Below are positions 20,105 to 30,682 of a DNA stretch of 64,000 bases, piece after piece. A program made the position numbers and the translations under genes. The stretch comes from Rebecca billardiae RCC1528. Lineage: Eukaryota; Haptophyta. The stretch spans positions 62,001 through 126,000 of the forward strand of contig OZ251244.1 in the NCBI GenBank assembly GCA_965240325.2, read 5' to 3'. Numbering within the stretch: the first letter of the stretch is position 1; the number at the start of each line of letters is the position of its first letter. A model generated the notes under the pieces. It was not told the origin of the DNA. It was given only the letters and a program-made list of their open reading frames with translations, and ran no database searches.

Positions 20105-22425
20105 CTACTCCAGCTCGCCCAGCTCGGGCAGCGCGCCCAGCGCCTGCTTCTGGTAGCCGAACTTTGCGCTCAGCTCATCCACGAGCGGCAGCGCCACAAC
20201 CTCGCCGCGCTCGCCGCACTCGGCGCACGGCCCCGCCTGCCGCCCGCCCGACGAGCCGGCGGCGCACTCGCCGCAGAGCACGTGCGTGCAGCTGGTGCGC
20301 CCGACGCTCGAGCGGAACGGGCGCATGCACGAGAGGCACGTCAGCGCCGCGTCTACCGCCTCGGACGCGTTGAGCACCTGCGCGCGCGCGCGCGGCCCGT
20401 GCGCGGTCGAGCGGGCGCGGCGCGGCGCGTGAGCGGAGGGAGCGGCGGCGGCGGCGGCGGCGCGGCGGCGGCGCGCGCGAGGGCGCGCGCGCGCCTTGGC
20501 GAGCGCCGTCTTGAACTCGACCTCGCGCGCGAGCAGCCGCGCCAGCCGCCCCTGGAACTCGCCCTCGCGCGCCTGCAGCGCGGCCGCGCCGCCCTCGTGT
20601 CCCTCCAGCCGCTGCGCCAGCCGGCGCGCCTCCGCCTGCGCCTCGCGCAGCGCGGCCGCGCCGATGGAATGCTCGCGCCGCAGCCGCGCCGCCTCGGCCT
20701 CCGCCTCGTCGCGCGCGGCGGAGGCGTGCGCGGCGCGCGCCTCGAGCTCACGCACCGCCGCGCCGCCCGCCACCGCCTCCGCCGCCGCCTCGCGCCGCGC
20801 CGCCTCGAGCGCCGCCTCGGCGGCGGCGGCGCGCGCCGCCGCCTCGTCTCGCGCGGCGCCGAGCGCGGCCGCGGCCGCCTGGGCCGCCGCCGCCTCGTCC
20901 GCCGCGGCGCGCGCGCGCGCCTCGGCGGCGGCGCGCGCCGCCGCCGCCTCGTCCGCCTCGGAGCGCACGCCCGACAGCGCGCGCTCCACCTCCGCCGCGT
21001 TCGCGCGCGCCGCCTCCGCCTCGCCAGCCAGCCTCTCCGCCTCCGAGCCGCGCGCCGCCGCCTCGGCCGCGCGCGCGGCCGCGGCCGCCTGCTCGGCGCG
21101 CAGCGCCTCGCGTGCGGCGCCGAGCTCGGCGGCGAGGCGCGCGGACTCGTCGGCGGTGGCGGCGAGGCGCGCGGACGCGTCGGAGCGCGCCGACTCCGCC
21201 GCGCCCGCCGCGAGCGCGCGCTCCGCCTCCGCGCGGTCCGCGGCCGCGCGCGCCTCCGCCGCGTCCGCCGCGCGCTGCGCCGCATCCTGCCGCGCGCGGC
21301 CGAGCTGCGCGTTCAGCGAGCCAATCAGAGCGTGCGCCTCGGCCGCGGCGGCGCGCGCGCCGTCGGCGTCGCCGCGCGCCGAGGCGGTCGCCTCCTCCGC
21401 CGCGGCGAGCCGCTCGCGCAGCGTCGACGCGTCGCCCGCCGCGCCCTCGCGCGCGGCCGCCGCGTCGGCGCGCGCCGCGGCCGCGTCCGCGGCCGCCGCA
21501 TCGGCCGCCGCGGCCGCCGCCGCGCGCGCGCGCTCGGCCGCGTCGGCGGCGGCGCGCGCGTCCGCGGCTTCGCGCTGCGCCGCGTCGCGCGCCGCCTCCG
21601 CCGCCCTCGCCCCCGCCTGCGCCGCCTTCTCCCGCTCGCGCGTCGCGTCGAGCAGCGCGTCCGCCTGCCCCTTGGCGTGCGCCAGCGCCTTCAGCTCCGC
21701 ACGCAGCCGCTCGGCGGCGCCCTCCGCCTCGGCCGCGCGCGACGCGGCCTGTCCCGACGACGAGTGCGCCGAGGCCTCGGCGGCGGCGGCGCGCTGGCTG
21801 AGCGCGGACACCTCCTGCTCGAGCGCGTGCACGCGCTTCACCAGCTCGCCCTTCTCGCGCACCACCGCCTGCGCGCGCGCACCGCGCACCGCGCACCGCA
21901 GCCACAGCCGCAGCCGCAGCCGCAGCCGCAGCCGCAGCCGATGATCAGCGCGCGGCGCGCGGCGCACGCACGGAGCGCGGCGCGGCGCGCGGGCGGGGCG
22001 GGGCGCGCACCGCGTGCTCGCCCTTCAGCCGCTGCAGGTCCTGCCGCTCGCGCGCCGAGAGCTGCGAGAGCTGCTCAAAGTTGCGCTGCACGGTCGCCAC
22101 CGCCTCGGCGCGCTCCTGCAGCTCCGTGCGCTGCGCGTCGAGCCGCAGCTGCGGAGGGCGCGGGCGGACGCGCGGCCGCGCGGACGCGTGAGCGCGCGAC
22201 GCGCCCACCCAGCGGTGCGCCCGTGCGCGCGCGCACCTGCAGCGTCTGGATGAGCTGCTTGTCGTCCTGCGAGAGGGCGGCCATCTTGCTCAGCCGGTCG
22301 CCCACCGGCACGGCGGCGGAGGAGAGGCCGGCGGAGAGCGCGGCGGCGTGCATGTCGCTCACGCTGTTCTCGCGCGAGGCGCGCAGCGAGCGCGCGCCGC
22401 GCAGCCCGGCGCCCGCGCTCGTCAT
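20105..22425 (-). CDS. coiled-coil protein with C-terminal RING finger (4 exons)
   Basis: Exons are 22425-22237, 22148-22011, 21868-20495 and 20377-20105, giving 657 residues. Introns 1 and 2 are GTGCG...AG. Intron 3 (20494-20378) begins GC and contains no GT that could serve as donor, so it is a GC-AG intron or an unspliced in-frame Arg/Ala insert. Residues about 60-560 form a long, alanine-rich coiled coil (LRLDAQRTELQERAEAVATV and similar). The end carries a C3HC4 RING: CLSCMRPF, CTHVLCGECA, then CAECG. By family it is a probable E3 ubiquitin ligase acting as a coiled-coil dimer. The layout recalls BRE1-type ligases, but the RING does not show BRE1-specific sequence that I can confirm. An upstream in-frame Met at 22635 is possible but its extension is AT-richer and unconserved. 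Confidence 0.78.
20378..20494 (-). other. putative GC-AG intron of the RING gene
   Basis: In gene direction the exon ends CTCGCCAAG, then GCGCGCGC..., ending GCGCAG before GTGCTCAACGCG. Splicing joins TALAK to VLNASEAVD. Retention stays in frame but adds a poly-Arg/Ala insert. Confidence 0.6.
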
Positions 22426-22920
22426 CGCCGCGAGCTCGTCTTCACTCGGCGCGCCCAGCAACGGTCGCGGCCGCCATGGACGTTTTCCTGATTTCAAAGC
22501 AGGGAAGCTTGCATGCTTCACACTCGCACAGCAATACTGTACTGTTAAAAAAACCAAAAGGGTCTGAATCGATGAAAAGGAAGCAGCTGGCCAGTAATCA
22601 GTATTCTCATCCTGACGCACGCCCTGACAGCTCACCCCAGCCTCAGCCTGCGCCGGGCAGCTGGTCAGTGCCTCCCTGATGCCGTCGCGATGCCTAGCTG
22701 CAGACCCTCAGCAGGTAACGCGACTATCCGGTCTAGCAACAGGCGTATTATTCGTCAGCTGTCGTCTCAGAACAGCAGCGGCGGCAGCGCGCGGCGTGCC
22801 GGCGTCGTCGTCTGGCCGCCTGGCTTCGGCCGCTTCGGAGCATAGTACATTAGTAGTAGTCATTTAAGAATAAGAGCGCCGCGGGCCCGGCGCCGCGCGC
22901 GCGCGACCGGCCGGTCGCGA
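22426..22920. other. intergenic, no gene seen
   Basis: An AT-richer spacer that includes the likely 5' UTR of the RING gene and the 3' flank of the PLP-homeostasis gene. Confidence 0.5.
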
Positions 22921-23850
22921 TCAGCCTCGCAGGCCGAAGATGGCCGAGCCGACGCGCACGGACGTCGAGCCCTGCCGGATCGCGCGCTCCCAGTCGCCCG
23001 ACATGCCCATCGACAGCTCGAGCTCCGCCTCCGCGCACCCGAGCGCGGCCGCCACGTCCCGCCTGGCGTGGTGCAGCGCCGCAAAGTCCGGGTTTGGAGA
23101 GTCCGGGGGCAGGTCCGGGCGGATGGCGCCGATGGTCATCAGCCCGGCGAGGCGGAGGTTGGCGCACTCCGCCGCGATCGTCCGCGCCAGCGCCGCCGCC
23201 TCCGCCGGCTCCACGCCCGACTTGGCCGCCTCCCCGCTCGTGTTGAGCTGCAGGAGCACCGACAGCCGGCCCGCGGCCGCGGCGCGCGCGCCCGAGCCGA
23301 GCGCGTCGCCCACCGCGCTGTCGAGCGCGCGCGCGACCTTTGGGCGGTCGACGGTCTCGACGCACGCGAGGTTGGGCACGCCCGCGACCAGCGCCTTGCA
23401 CTTGTTCGACTGCAGCGCGCCGATGTACCGCCACTCGATCTCGGGCGCAATCTCGGGCGCGCGCTGCTGCAGCTCCGCTGCCTTGCCGATCAGCTCCTGC
23501 GCGTAGTTCTCGCCGAAGTGGGTCTGCCCCGCGGCGTGCGCGGCGAGGACGAGGTCGAGCGGCTTCGTCTTCGACACCGCCACCAGCCGCGGCGCGCTCG
23601 GCAGCCCCAGCTCCGCCGTGAGCGCGTCGATGCGCGCGCGCGTCTCGCACACCGACTGCTGCACGTCCGCCGCGCTCGGCAGCGGCGGCGCGGCGGGCGG
23701 CGGCGGGGCCGCCGCGCTCATCGTAGCGAGCGCGCGCGGCAGTGGCCGCCCGGCGAGCAGCGGCCCGGCGGCCGGCATCCCCGCCGCGCACGCCCGAGCC
23801 GCGACGAGCGCGAGCACCGAGCGCGAGGCGAGGCCGCGCATCGTCAGCAT
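22921..23850 (-). CDS. PLPBP: YggS/PROSC-type pyridoxal phosphate homeostasis protein
   Basis: This is an intronless gene of 309 residues with a full-length YggS fold: LVAVSKTKPLDLVLAAHAAG (the lysine binds PLP), HFGENYAQELIGKA, EWRYIGALQSNK, VETVDRP, LSVLLQLNTSGEAAKSG, GLMTIGA, then ELSMGMSGDWERAIRQGSTSVRVGSAIFG. Members are non-catalytic PLP carriers that buffer free PLP and affect amino-acid metabolism. The first ~65 residues (MLTMRGLASRSVLALVAARAC and onward) are Arg/Ala-rich and hydrophobic and look like a mitochondrial or plastid leader. The conserved domain starts around residue 72. The Met at 23850 is chosen over 23934 because the extra residues are AT-rich and unlike a leader. Confidence 0.93.
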   Translation of the reverse strand: MLTMRGLASRSVLALVAARACAAGMPAAGPLLAGRPLPRALATMSAAAPPPPAAPPLPSAADVQQSVCETRARIDALTAELGLPSAPRLVAVSKTKPLDLVLAAHAAGQTHFGENYAQELIGKAAELQQRAPEIAPEIEWRYIGALQSNKCKALVAGVPNLACVETVDRPKVARALDSAVGDALGSGARAAAAGRLSVLLQLNTSGEAAKSGVEPAEAAALARTIAAECANLRLAGLMTIGAIRPDLPPDSPNPDFAALHHARRDVAAALGCAEAELELSMGMSGDWERAIRQGSTSVRVGSAIFGLRG

Positions 23851-24341
23851 CGCTCCAGACCGGATGGATTTTCCGATTTTCAGCAGCGCAGCATTTTCAA
23901 TTTCCGCCGCCGACGCACTACCGTCACGCAGCAAAGCGCCGCGGAATTCCCTTATCGTCCCCTGACGAGAAGGTTACATCCGCACACCTACTAGACGCTG
24001 ATAGTAACACCTAGTACGACGCGGAGGATAATCAGATTCGTCACTGGAGACAACGAAACATCCGAGACCGAAGGCCTCAAACCACACACACACAAATATA
24101 TATATAATTTAATGTCAAAATATATAGAACACAAAATTAAAAACCAAAATAAAATTCATGCACCATTTACGCATGCCAACGGCATCATGATCATTTTTAT
24201 TACTATCTAAATTTTATTTTGATAGTAACATTGTTATTACTAACTAGTATAATGACGTTGTTACTGCTATAGTTAGTAGCATTGGTAGCTATCTCGGTAG
24301 TGACACTGTCACTACTAAGCTAGATCTATACTTCAATCTAT
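23851..24341. other. AT-rich gene-free spacer
   Basis: GC content drops sharply here. There are (CA)n and (TA)n runs near 24080-24110 and several short ATAGTAACA/TGTTACTA inverted motifs. No gene is seen. Confidence 0.6.
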
Positions 24342-24437
24342 TGTCTGAGGGAATGAAGAGCCCGAAACGACTGAGCTAAATCGGTTCGCGCGAACCGATT
24401 TAGCTCAGTCGTTTCGGGCTCTTCATTCCCTCAGACA
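24342..24437. repeat. perfect 96-bp palindrome P1
   Basis: Two 48-bp arms meet without a spacer at TTCGC|GCGAA. Each arm carries TAGCTCAGTCG, which fits a tRNA-gene A box. Three relatives of this palindrome follow. Confidence 0.95.
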
Positions 24438-25007
24438 CAACCGTAAAGTCACCTGTTCGAATCCAGCGACCGACCGACGCGGGCAACTCTTGGCCTTTCA
24501 CGCGAAGCGCTTTCGACCTCGCGAGAGCCTCGCGGCTCCGGGGGGGAATGAAAAGCGAGGAGTCGGCAAAAAGACGAACGAAAGAGGGGAGCACGAAGAA
24601 GATGACCGACAAAGAAAGACGACGACCAAAAAAAAAACGAGCACGGTCCGCGACGCGCAACCTCCGGGTACAGTCGCCCGGGTGAACAACAAAGACACAA
24701 AAAGAGCCTCATCACAAAGCCACAGCAGCAAAGAAGGGCTCACCGCCCACAAAAGACGGAGTCTCTACGAAGCCAGAGAGCAGACGAGCACGCAGGGTGG
24801 AACACCTGGGAAAGACCAGGCGGGGAGAGAAAAACCTCGACAACAAATCCGTCAGAACACTGGACGGGACTACAGCCCCTCGCGGGGTGTCCCACAGGAG
24901 ACTTACGGTTATGTCTGAGGGAATGAAGAGCCCGAAACGACTGAGCTAAATCGGTTCGCGCGAACCGATTTAGCTCAGTCGTTTCGGGCTCTTCATTCCC
25001 TCAGACA
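24342..25007. mobile_element. palindrome-ended element, copy 1
   Basis: Structure: palindrome P1 (24342-24437), a 474-bp body (24438-24911), then palindrome P2 (24912-25007). The body itself begins AACCGTAAAGTCACCTG and ends CAGGAGACTTACGGTT, which are inverted copies, so the terminal repeats extend past the palindromes. A tRNA B-box-like TGTTCGAATCC lies at 24453-24463, 43 bases after the A box of the right arm of P1. The body's plus strand is A- and purine-rich and holds GC hairpins, for instance around GCCCCTCGCGGGG near 24876. It encodes no recognisable protein. Confidence 0.75.
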
Positions 25008-25668
25008 TGTCGAAGGGAATGAAGAGCCCGAAACGACTGAGCTAAATCGGTTCGCGCGAACCGATTTAGCTCAGTCGTTTCGGGCTCTTCATTCCCTCAG
25101 ACATAACCGTAAAGTCACCTGTTCGAATCCAGCGACCGACCGACGCGGGCAACTCTTGGCCTTTCACGCGAAGCGCTTTCGACCTCGCGAGAGCCTCGCG
25201 GCTCCGGGGGGGAATGAAAAGCGAGGAGTCGGCAAAAAGACGAACGAAAGAGGGGAGCACGAAGAAGATGACCGACAAAGAAAGACGACGACAGAAAAAA
25301 ACGAGCACGGTCCGCGACGCGCAACCTCCGGGTACAGTCGCCCGGGTGAACAACAAAGACACAAAAAGAGCCTCACAAAGCCACAGCAGCAAAGAAGGGC
25401 TCACCGCCCACAAAAGACGGAGTCTCTACGAAGCCACAGAGCAGACGAGCACGCAGGGTGGAACACCTGGGAAAGACCAGGCGGGGAGAGAAAAACCTCG
25501 ACAACAAATCCGTCAGAACACTGGACGGGACTACAGCCCCTCGCGGGGTGTCCCACAGGAGACTTACGGTTATGTCCGAGGGAATGAAGAGCCCGAAACG
25601 ACTGAGCTAAATCGGTTCGCGCGAACCGATTTAGCTCAGTCGTTTCGGGCTCTTCATTCCCTCGGACA
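25008..25668. mobile_element. palindrome-ended element, copy 2 (tandem, same direction)
   Basis: Palindrome P3 (25008-25103) directly abuts P2 of copy 1. The body (25104-25572) is nearly identical to body 1 apart from small indels, for example a shortened A-run and a 3-base deletion near 25370. It is followed by P4 (25573-25668). P4 differs from P1 by T-to-C on the left arm and the compensating A-to-G on the right arm, so the palindrome stays perfect. P3 has two left-arm differences (TGTCGAAGG) not matched on the right. Confidence 0.75.
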
Positions 25669-26039
25669 TCTATACTTGCTATAATACTATACTTCAATCC
25701 CGGTCAGTCATCTCAGACATTGATAGATAGATATCCGACTCGAGTCGTCTCGGCGTCTGTCATTCTCTTGAAAGTTATTCTGGCGTCCGCCGGAACAGTC
25801 ATCAGCATAGTCTAGCTGCTCTCTCTCTCTGTCTCTAGCTAAGCTGCTACTAGAATCATTATCATCGTCATCATCATCCATCATCATCATCATCATCATC
25901 ATCATCGTCGTCGTCTGAATAGTAAAGCTTGTTACAAAGTACGACTACTAAATATACTAACTTTAGCGTGTATCTGTGAAGTCCTGTCTAACTACCCGTT
26001 CGACCGCCTATGCCCTATCCGGACGGGGCATCGAGCTCG
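25669..26039. other. spacer with CAT/CGT microsatellite
   Basis: Contains a (CAT)n/(CGT)n tract at about 25859-25914 and AT-rich flanks. TCTATACTT occurs just after P4 and also about 9 bp before P1, a possible remnant of the insertion site. No gene is seen. Confidence 0.55.
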
Positions 26040-26480
26040 AGCCAGGCCCGCATCCAGACCTGCGTGTAAAGTTGCAAAGTGTAAAGTAGGTCCGGGAGCC
26101 CAGCCGGACTTGTCCGGCCAGTCCGACCGGACGCGTGCCAGCTGCCACCGGGCCCGGCACTCTCCGGCGCCTCCGCCCGGCGCCGGCCGGTCGCCGGGGC
26201 GCCGCGGCCGAGAGGCAGTGCAAAGTTGTAAAGTGTAAATTACATCCGGGAGCCAGGCCGGACCTATCCGGACAGCCGTCCGGCCACGCACGCGTGCGGG
26301 CTGTGCCGACGCGCCGCGCCGGCCGGCTGCCGGGCGCACGAGGGCGTGTATGACAGTGTGAAAAAGTAAATCCGGGCGCCTCCGGACGGGGCATCGCGCG
26401 CCGCGCAAGCTGCTTGGCCCAGCAACCCCCCGTAAAAGTTGTAAAGTGTAAAGTAAGTCCGGGGCTTTCGCGGGTCCAAT
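26040..26480 (-). repeat. inverted arm of the ~200-bp satellite
   Basis: Three diverged copies of the TGTAAAGTTGTAAAGTGTAAAG motif (near 26067, 26222 and 26430) with GTCCGGGAGCC and CCGGACAAGTCCGG-type blocks appear in reverse orientation to the large array at 28600-30600. Confidence 0.75.
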
Positions 26481-28590
26481 CCGGGATCCCGCAGCCCGAG
26501 CGGCGGCGCGATGTTCGCCGCCATGGTCGATGGTGTTCGCAAGCACGTTCAGAAGCCGCCCGCCCTCGACGACGCGATCTGCACGTGCGCGCGTTGGTCA
26601 GAGCACACGCGTGACGTGGGTGAGTCGGGGGACTACCCACTACGAAGCAAAGTAGAGCGTGAAGCAAGGTAGAGTGTGTTTCCGCGTGCGCGCTCGGGCA
26701 GCTCTGCTGTGACCCCTCGGCCACGTCGTGATGTGTGCGTCCGCGCGCACGGCCACGCCAGCGTGGCCAGTGCGCTTCCTCTTCAACGACACCAACGAGC
26801 TCGCCCTGGCGCACAACGTTGGCAGCAGCGCCGTGACTACACGGCTGCTGGTGGTGCGCGTGTCCGGTTGGCCACACCCTCGTGACTCTGCGGCTGCGCG
26901 CAGAAGCAGCGCCACCGGCGTGCTGCTGCCTGCCGGCATGCTGGTGGCGCCCGCGCCCGCGCCGCCGCCGCCATTTTGTGACCGTCCCACAGTGCGCCCC
27001 GCTGCATGCGCCTTGTGGCGCGCGTCCGGTTGGCCACAGCCTCGTGACTCTGCGGCTCTGCGGCTGCGCGCACAAGCAGCGCCACCGGCGTGCTGCCGCT
27101 GCCGGCATGCTGATGGCGCCCGCGCCCGCGCCGCCGCCGCCATTTTGTGACCTTCCCGCGCCGTGCGCCCCGCTGCATGCGCCGTCTGGGGCGCGTCCGG
27201 CTGACCGCAGCCTCGTGACTCTGCGGCTGCGCGCGCAAGCATCGCCACTGGCGTGCTGCCGCTGCTCGCATGCTGATGGCGCCCGCGCCCGCGCCGCCGC
27301 CGCCATTTTGTGACCTTCCCGCGCGGTGCGCCCCGCTGCATGCGCCGTCTGGGGCGCGTCCAGTTAGCCACAGCCTCGTGACTCTGCGTCTCTGCGGCTG
27401 CACGCGCATCTACCGCGGCGGGCTGCGCCTGCTGTTCACGGCCAAGGCGGACGGCGAACCCCGTACATCCCCGCCGCGGTCGTTGCCACCGCCGGCGACG
27501 GCGTCGTGCGCTGCGAGTGGCTTGCGCGCCTGCCCGCGTGGCACGCCCTCCGCACCCGCACTGTGCCCGCGGCTTGGCCCACACGCGTGCACAACGAGGC
27601 GGTCGAATGGGCAGCGCGTGCGTAGACGGCACCTGCGCCGTCGGGTCAGCGCCGCCCGTGCGCCGGGCGTGCGCACCTTCCCGCCTCGCCAGCTGGCGCG
27701 CGAACCGCCCTCGCCGCGTGGCTAAACGAGCAGCTCGGCTCGCGCGGCGCGGGCGAGCCGATCAGTGCGCGCCCGGCGGCGCCGGGCGCTGGCCGCCGAT
27801 TACGCGCGTGTACGCGGGGCGCTCGCCGGGTCTACTCGCGACGTGCTCGACGGCGAGTCGATGGTGTGACTACAAGCGCAGTGAGCACTGGCGGCGGATT
27901 GTCTTCTACTTCGCCAAGCTAGACGGCATCGACCTCTGCTGCGTGGACGACGCGTGTGTCCACGCGCACGGCCGCGCAGGCGCAGCTGCCGTGCGCCTTC
28001 GTGGCTTCCTTTTGACGGTGCCGACGGGCTCGCCCCCTCACCACGCGTGGCCTGCGCGGCCGTGCAGCGCGGGCACGGTGGCTCGCGCGGCAAGGCGCCG
28101 GTTGCGCGCTCGCAGCAGTTTGCAGCCCTCCGGCGCGCGGCGTTTGCTGCAGCGCCGTGACCACGCGGCTGTGGGCCGCGCCACTGGTGCTGCTGGCCGC
28201 CGCGGCCATGCCGCCGCCGCCATGATACGACCTTTTCGCGCTGTGCGCCCCGCTACACACAGCATGCGTGGACGACCGCGCTGCGCCTCGCGCCAAATGG
28301 CGCCCAGCAATACGGATGCGCACTGCACACTGCGTGCAGCGGGTTGAACGGCCCTGGCTGTGGCGTGCAACGTGCGCCGTAGAGGCGTGACTCGCCAGCC
28401 CGCGGCGGGCGTAGCGCGCGCACGCACGGGCGAGCAGCACTACTGCGTGTTGCTCAGCCGCGCCCGCGCCGCGCCATCGGTAGGTGGTGGCGCCCTCGAC
28501 CGGTATCGAATCGCCCTCCCTCACCTACCTCCCTCGCCCGGGCGGGTCGATCGCGGGCGCCGGCATCGCGATCAAATCGCGTCCGGCCGC
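26481..28590. other. core between the two satellite arms; decayed sequence
   Basis: About 2.1 kb without an intact gene. It contains a second tandem repeat (see 26860-27400). A few stretches look like broken coding sequence, for example a frame near 27470-27625 (YIPAAVVATAGDGVVRCEWL) and another near 27860-27965 (EHWRRIVFYFAKLDGIDLCC). Each is interrupted within 60 codons. It may be the relic of a transposase or other element gene, but no family is recognised. Confidence 0.45.
26860..27400. repeat. ~165-bp tandem repeat, three copies
   Basis: The block GGCGCCCGCGCCCGCGCCGC, followed by CCATTTTGTGACC, starts at 26946, 27115 and 27278 (periods 169 and 163). Shared flanks include CCTCGTGACTCTGCGGCTG. 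A diverged fourth copy may lie near 28195-28260. Confidence 0.8.
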
Positions 28591-28599
28591 GTCGTCCCG

Positions 28600-30600
28600 C
28601 CCGGACTTACTTTACACTTTACAACTTTACAGGCCCTCTCGCGCCCGCGGCCCGGCGGCGGCGCGGCGGCCGGCGGGCCAGCATGCGTCCGGTCGGACTG
28701 GCCGGACATGTCCGGCTGGGCTCCCGGACCTACTTTACACTTTACAACTTTACACGCCGGGCTGGGTGCTGGCCTGGCTCGTGCTCGATGCCCCGTCCGG
28801 ACGTGCGCTCACGGACCTACTTTACACTTTATACAACTTTACAGGCCCTCTCGCGCCCGCGGCCGGCCGGCCGGCGGCGCGGCGGCCAGCACGCGTCCGG
28901 TCGGACTGGCCGGACATGTCCGGCTGGGCTCCCGGACCTACTTTACACTTTACAACTTTACACGCCGGGCTGGGTGCTGGCCTGGCTCGTGCTCGATGCC
29001 CCGTCCGGACGTGCGCTCCCGGACTTACTTTACACTTTACAACTTTACAGGCCCTCTCGCGCCCGCGGCCGGCGGCGCGGCGGCCAGCACGCGTCCGGTC
29101 GGACTGGCCGGACATGTCCGGCCGGGCTCCCGGACCTACTTTACACTTTACAACTTTACACGCCGGGCTGGGTGCTGGCCTGGCTCATGGTCGATGCCCC
29201 GTCCGGACGTGCGCTCCCGGACCTACTTTACACTTTACAACTTTACAGGCCCTCTCGCGCCCGCGGCCGCGGCGGCGCGACGGCCAGCATGCGTCCGGTC
29301 GGACTGGCCGGACATGTCCGGCTGGGCTCCCGGACCTACTTTACACTTTACAACTTTACACGCCGGGCTGGGTGCTGGCCTGGCTCGTGCTCGATGCCCC
29401 GTCCGGACGTGCGCTTCCGGACTTACTTTACACTTTACAACTTTACAGGCCCTCTCGCGCCCGCGGCCGGCGGCGCGGCGGCCACGGCATGCGTCCGGTC
29501 GGACTGGCCGGACATGTCCGGCTGGGCTCCCGGACCTACTTTACACTTTACAACTTTACACGCCGGGCTGGGTGCTGGCCTGGCTCGTGCTCGATGCCCC
29601 GTCCGGACGTGCGCTCCCGGACCTACTTTACACTTTACAACTTTACAGGCCCTCTCGCGCCCGCGGCCGCGGCGGCGCGACGGCCAGCATGCGTCCGGTC
29701 GGACTGGCCGGACATGTCCGGCTGGGCTCCCGGACCTACTTTACACTTTACAACTTTACACGCCGGGCTGGGTGCTGGCCTGGCTCGTGCTCGATGCCCC
29801 GTCCGGACGTGCGCTCCCGGACCTACTTTACACTTTATACAACTTTACAGGCCCTCTCGCGCCCGCGGCCGGCCGGCCGGCGGCGCGGCGGCCAGCATGC
29901 GTCCGGTCGGACTGGCCGGACATGTCCGGCTGGGCTCCCGGACCTACTTTACACTTTACAACTTTACACGCCGGGCTGGGTGCTGGCCTGGCTCGTGCTC
30001 GATGCCCCGTCCGGACGTGCGCTCCCGGACTTACTTTACACTTTACAACTTTACAGGCCCTCTCGCGCCCGCGGCCGGCGGCGCGGCGGCCAGCACGCGT
30101 CCGGTCGGACTGGCCGGACATGTCCGGCTGGTCTCCCGGACCTACTTTACACTTTACAACGTTACACGCCGGGCTGGGTGCTGGCCTGGCTCGTGCTCGA
30201 TGCCCCGTCCGGATCTGCGCTCCCGGACCTACTTTACACTTTACAACTTTACAGGCCCTCTCGCCCCCGCGGCCGGCGGCGCGGCGGCCAGCATGCGTCC
30301 GGTCGGACTGGCCGGACATGTCCGGCTGGGCTCCCGGACCTACTTTACACTTTACAACTTTACACGCCGCGGGCTGGGTGCTGGCCTGGCTCATGGTCGA
30401 TGCCCCGTCCGGACGTGCGCTCCCGGACTTACTTTACACTTTACAACTTTACAGGCCCTCTCGCGCCCGCGGCCGGCGGCGCGGCGGCCAGCATGCGTCC
30501 GGTCGGACTGGCCGGACATGTCCGGCTGGGCTCCCGGACCTACTTTACACTTTACAACTTTACACGCCGGGCTGGGTGCTGGCCTGGCTCATGGTCGCGC
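28600..30600 (+). repeat. ~200-bp satellite array, ten units
   Basis: The landmark GGACTGGCCGGACATGTCCG starts at 28695, 28903, 29101, 29301, 29501, 29701, 29909, 30107, 30305 and 30505, so units are 198-208 bp. Each unit holds two copies of CTACTTTACACTTTACAACT, one followed by ACACGCCGGG and one by ACAGGCCCTC. Units are nearly identical. The unit has no stop codon in any forward frame, which creates three overlapping giant frames that are not genes. Confidence 0.95.
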
Positions 30601-30682
30601 CAGCCAGATCAGTCGCGCGCGCGCGGCGGCACTGCGCGCGCGCGGGGCGCGCGTGCCTTTCCTAGAAACTTCCGCAGAGCCG

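Noticed and set aside
20496-21944. Plus-strand frame of 482 codons, almost pure Ala/Ser/Arg
   Set aside because: Antisense shadow of the RING protein's coiled coil.
24391-24475. A tRNA gene at the right palindrome arm
   Set aside because: A- and B-box-like motifs are present, but the D arm, T arm and acceptor stem do not pair, so no tRNA cloverleaf forms.
24438-25572. Protein-coding frames of 140-156 codons in the palindrome-ended elements
   Set aside because: The frame differs between the two copies because of non-multiple-of-three indels, so no protein is conserved.
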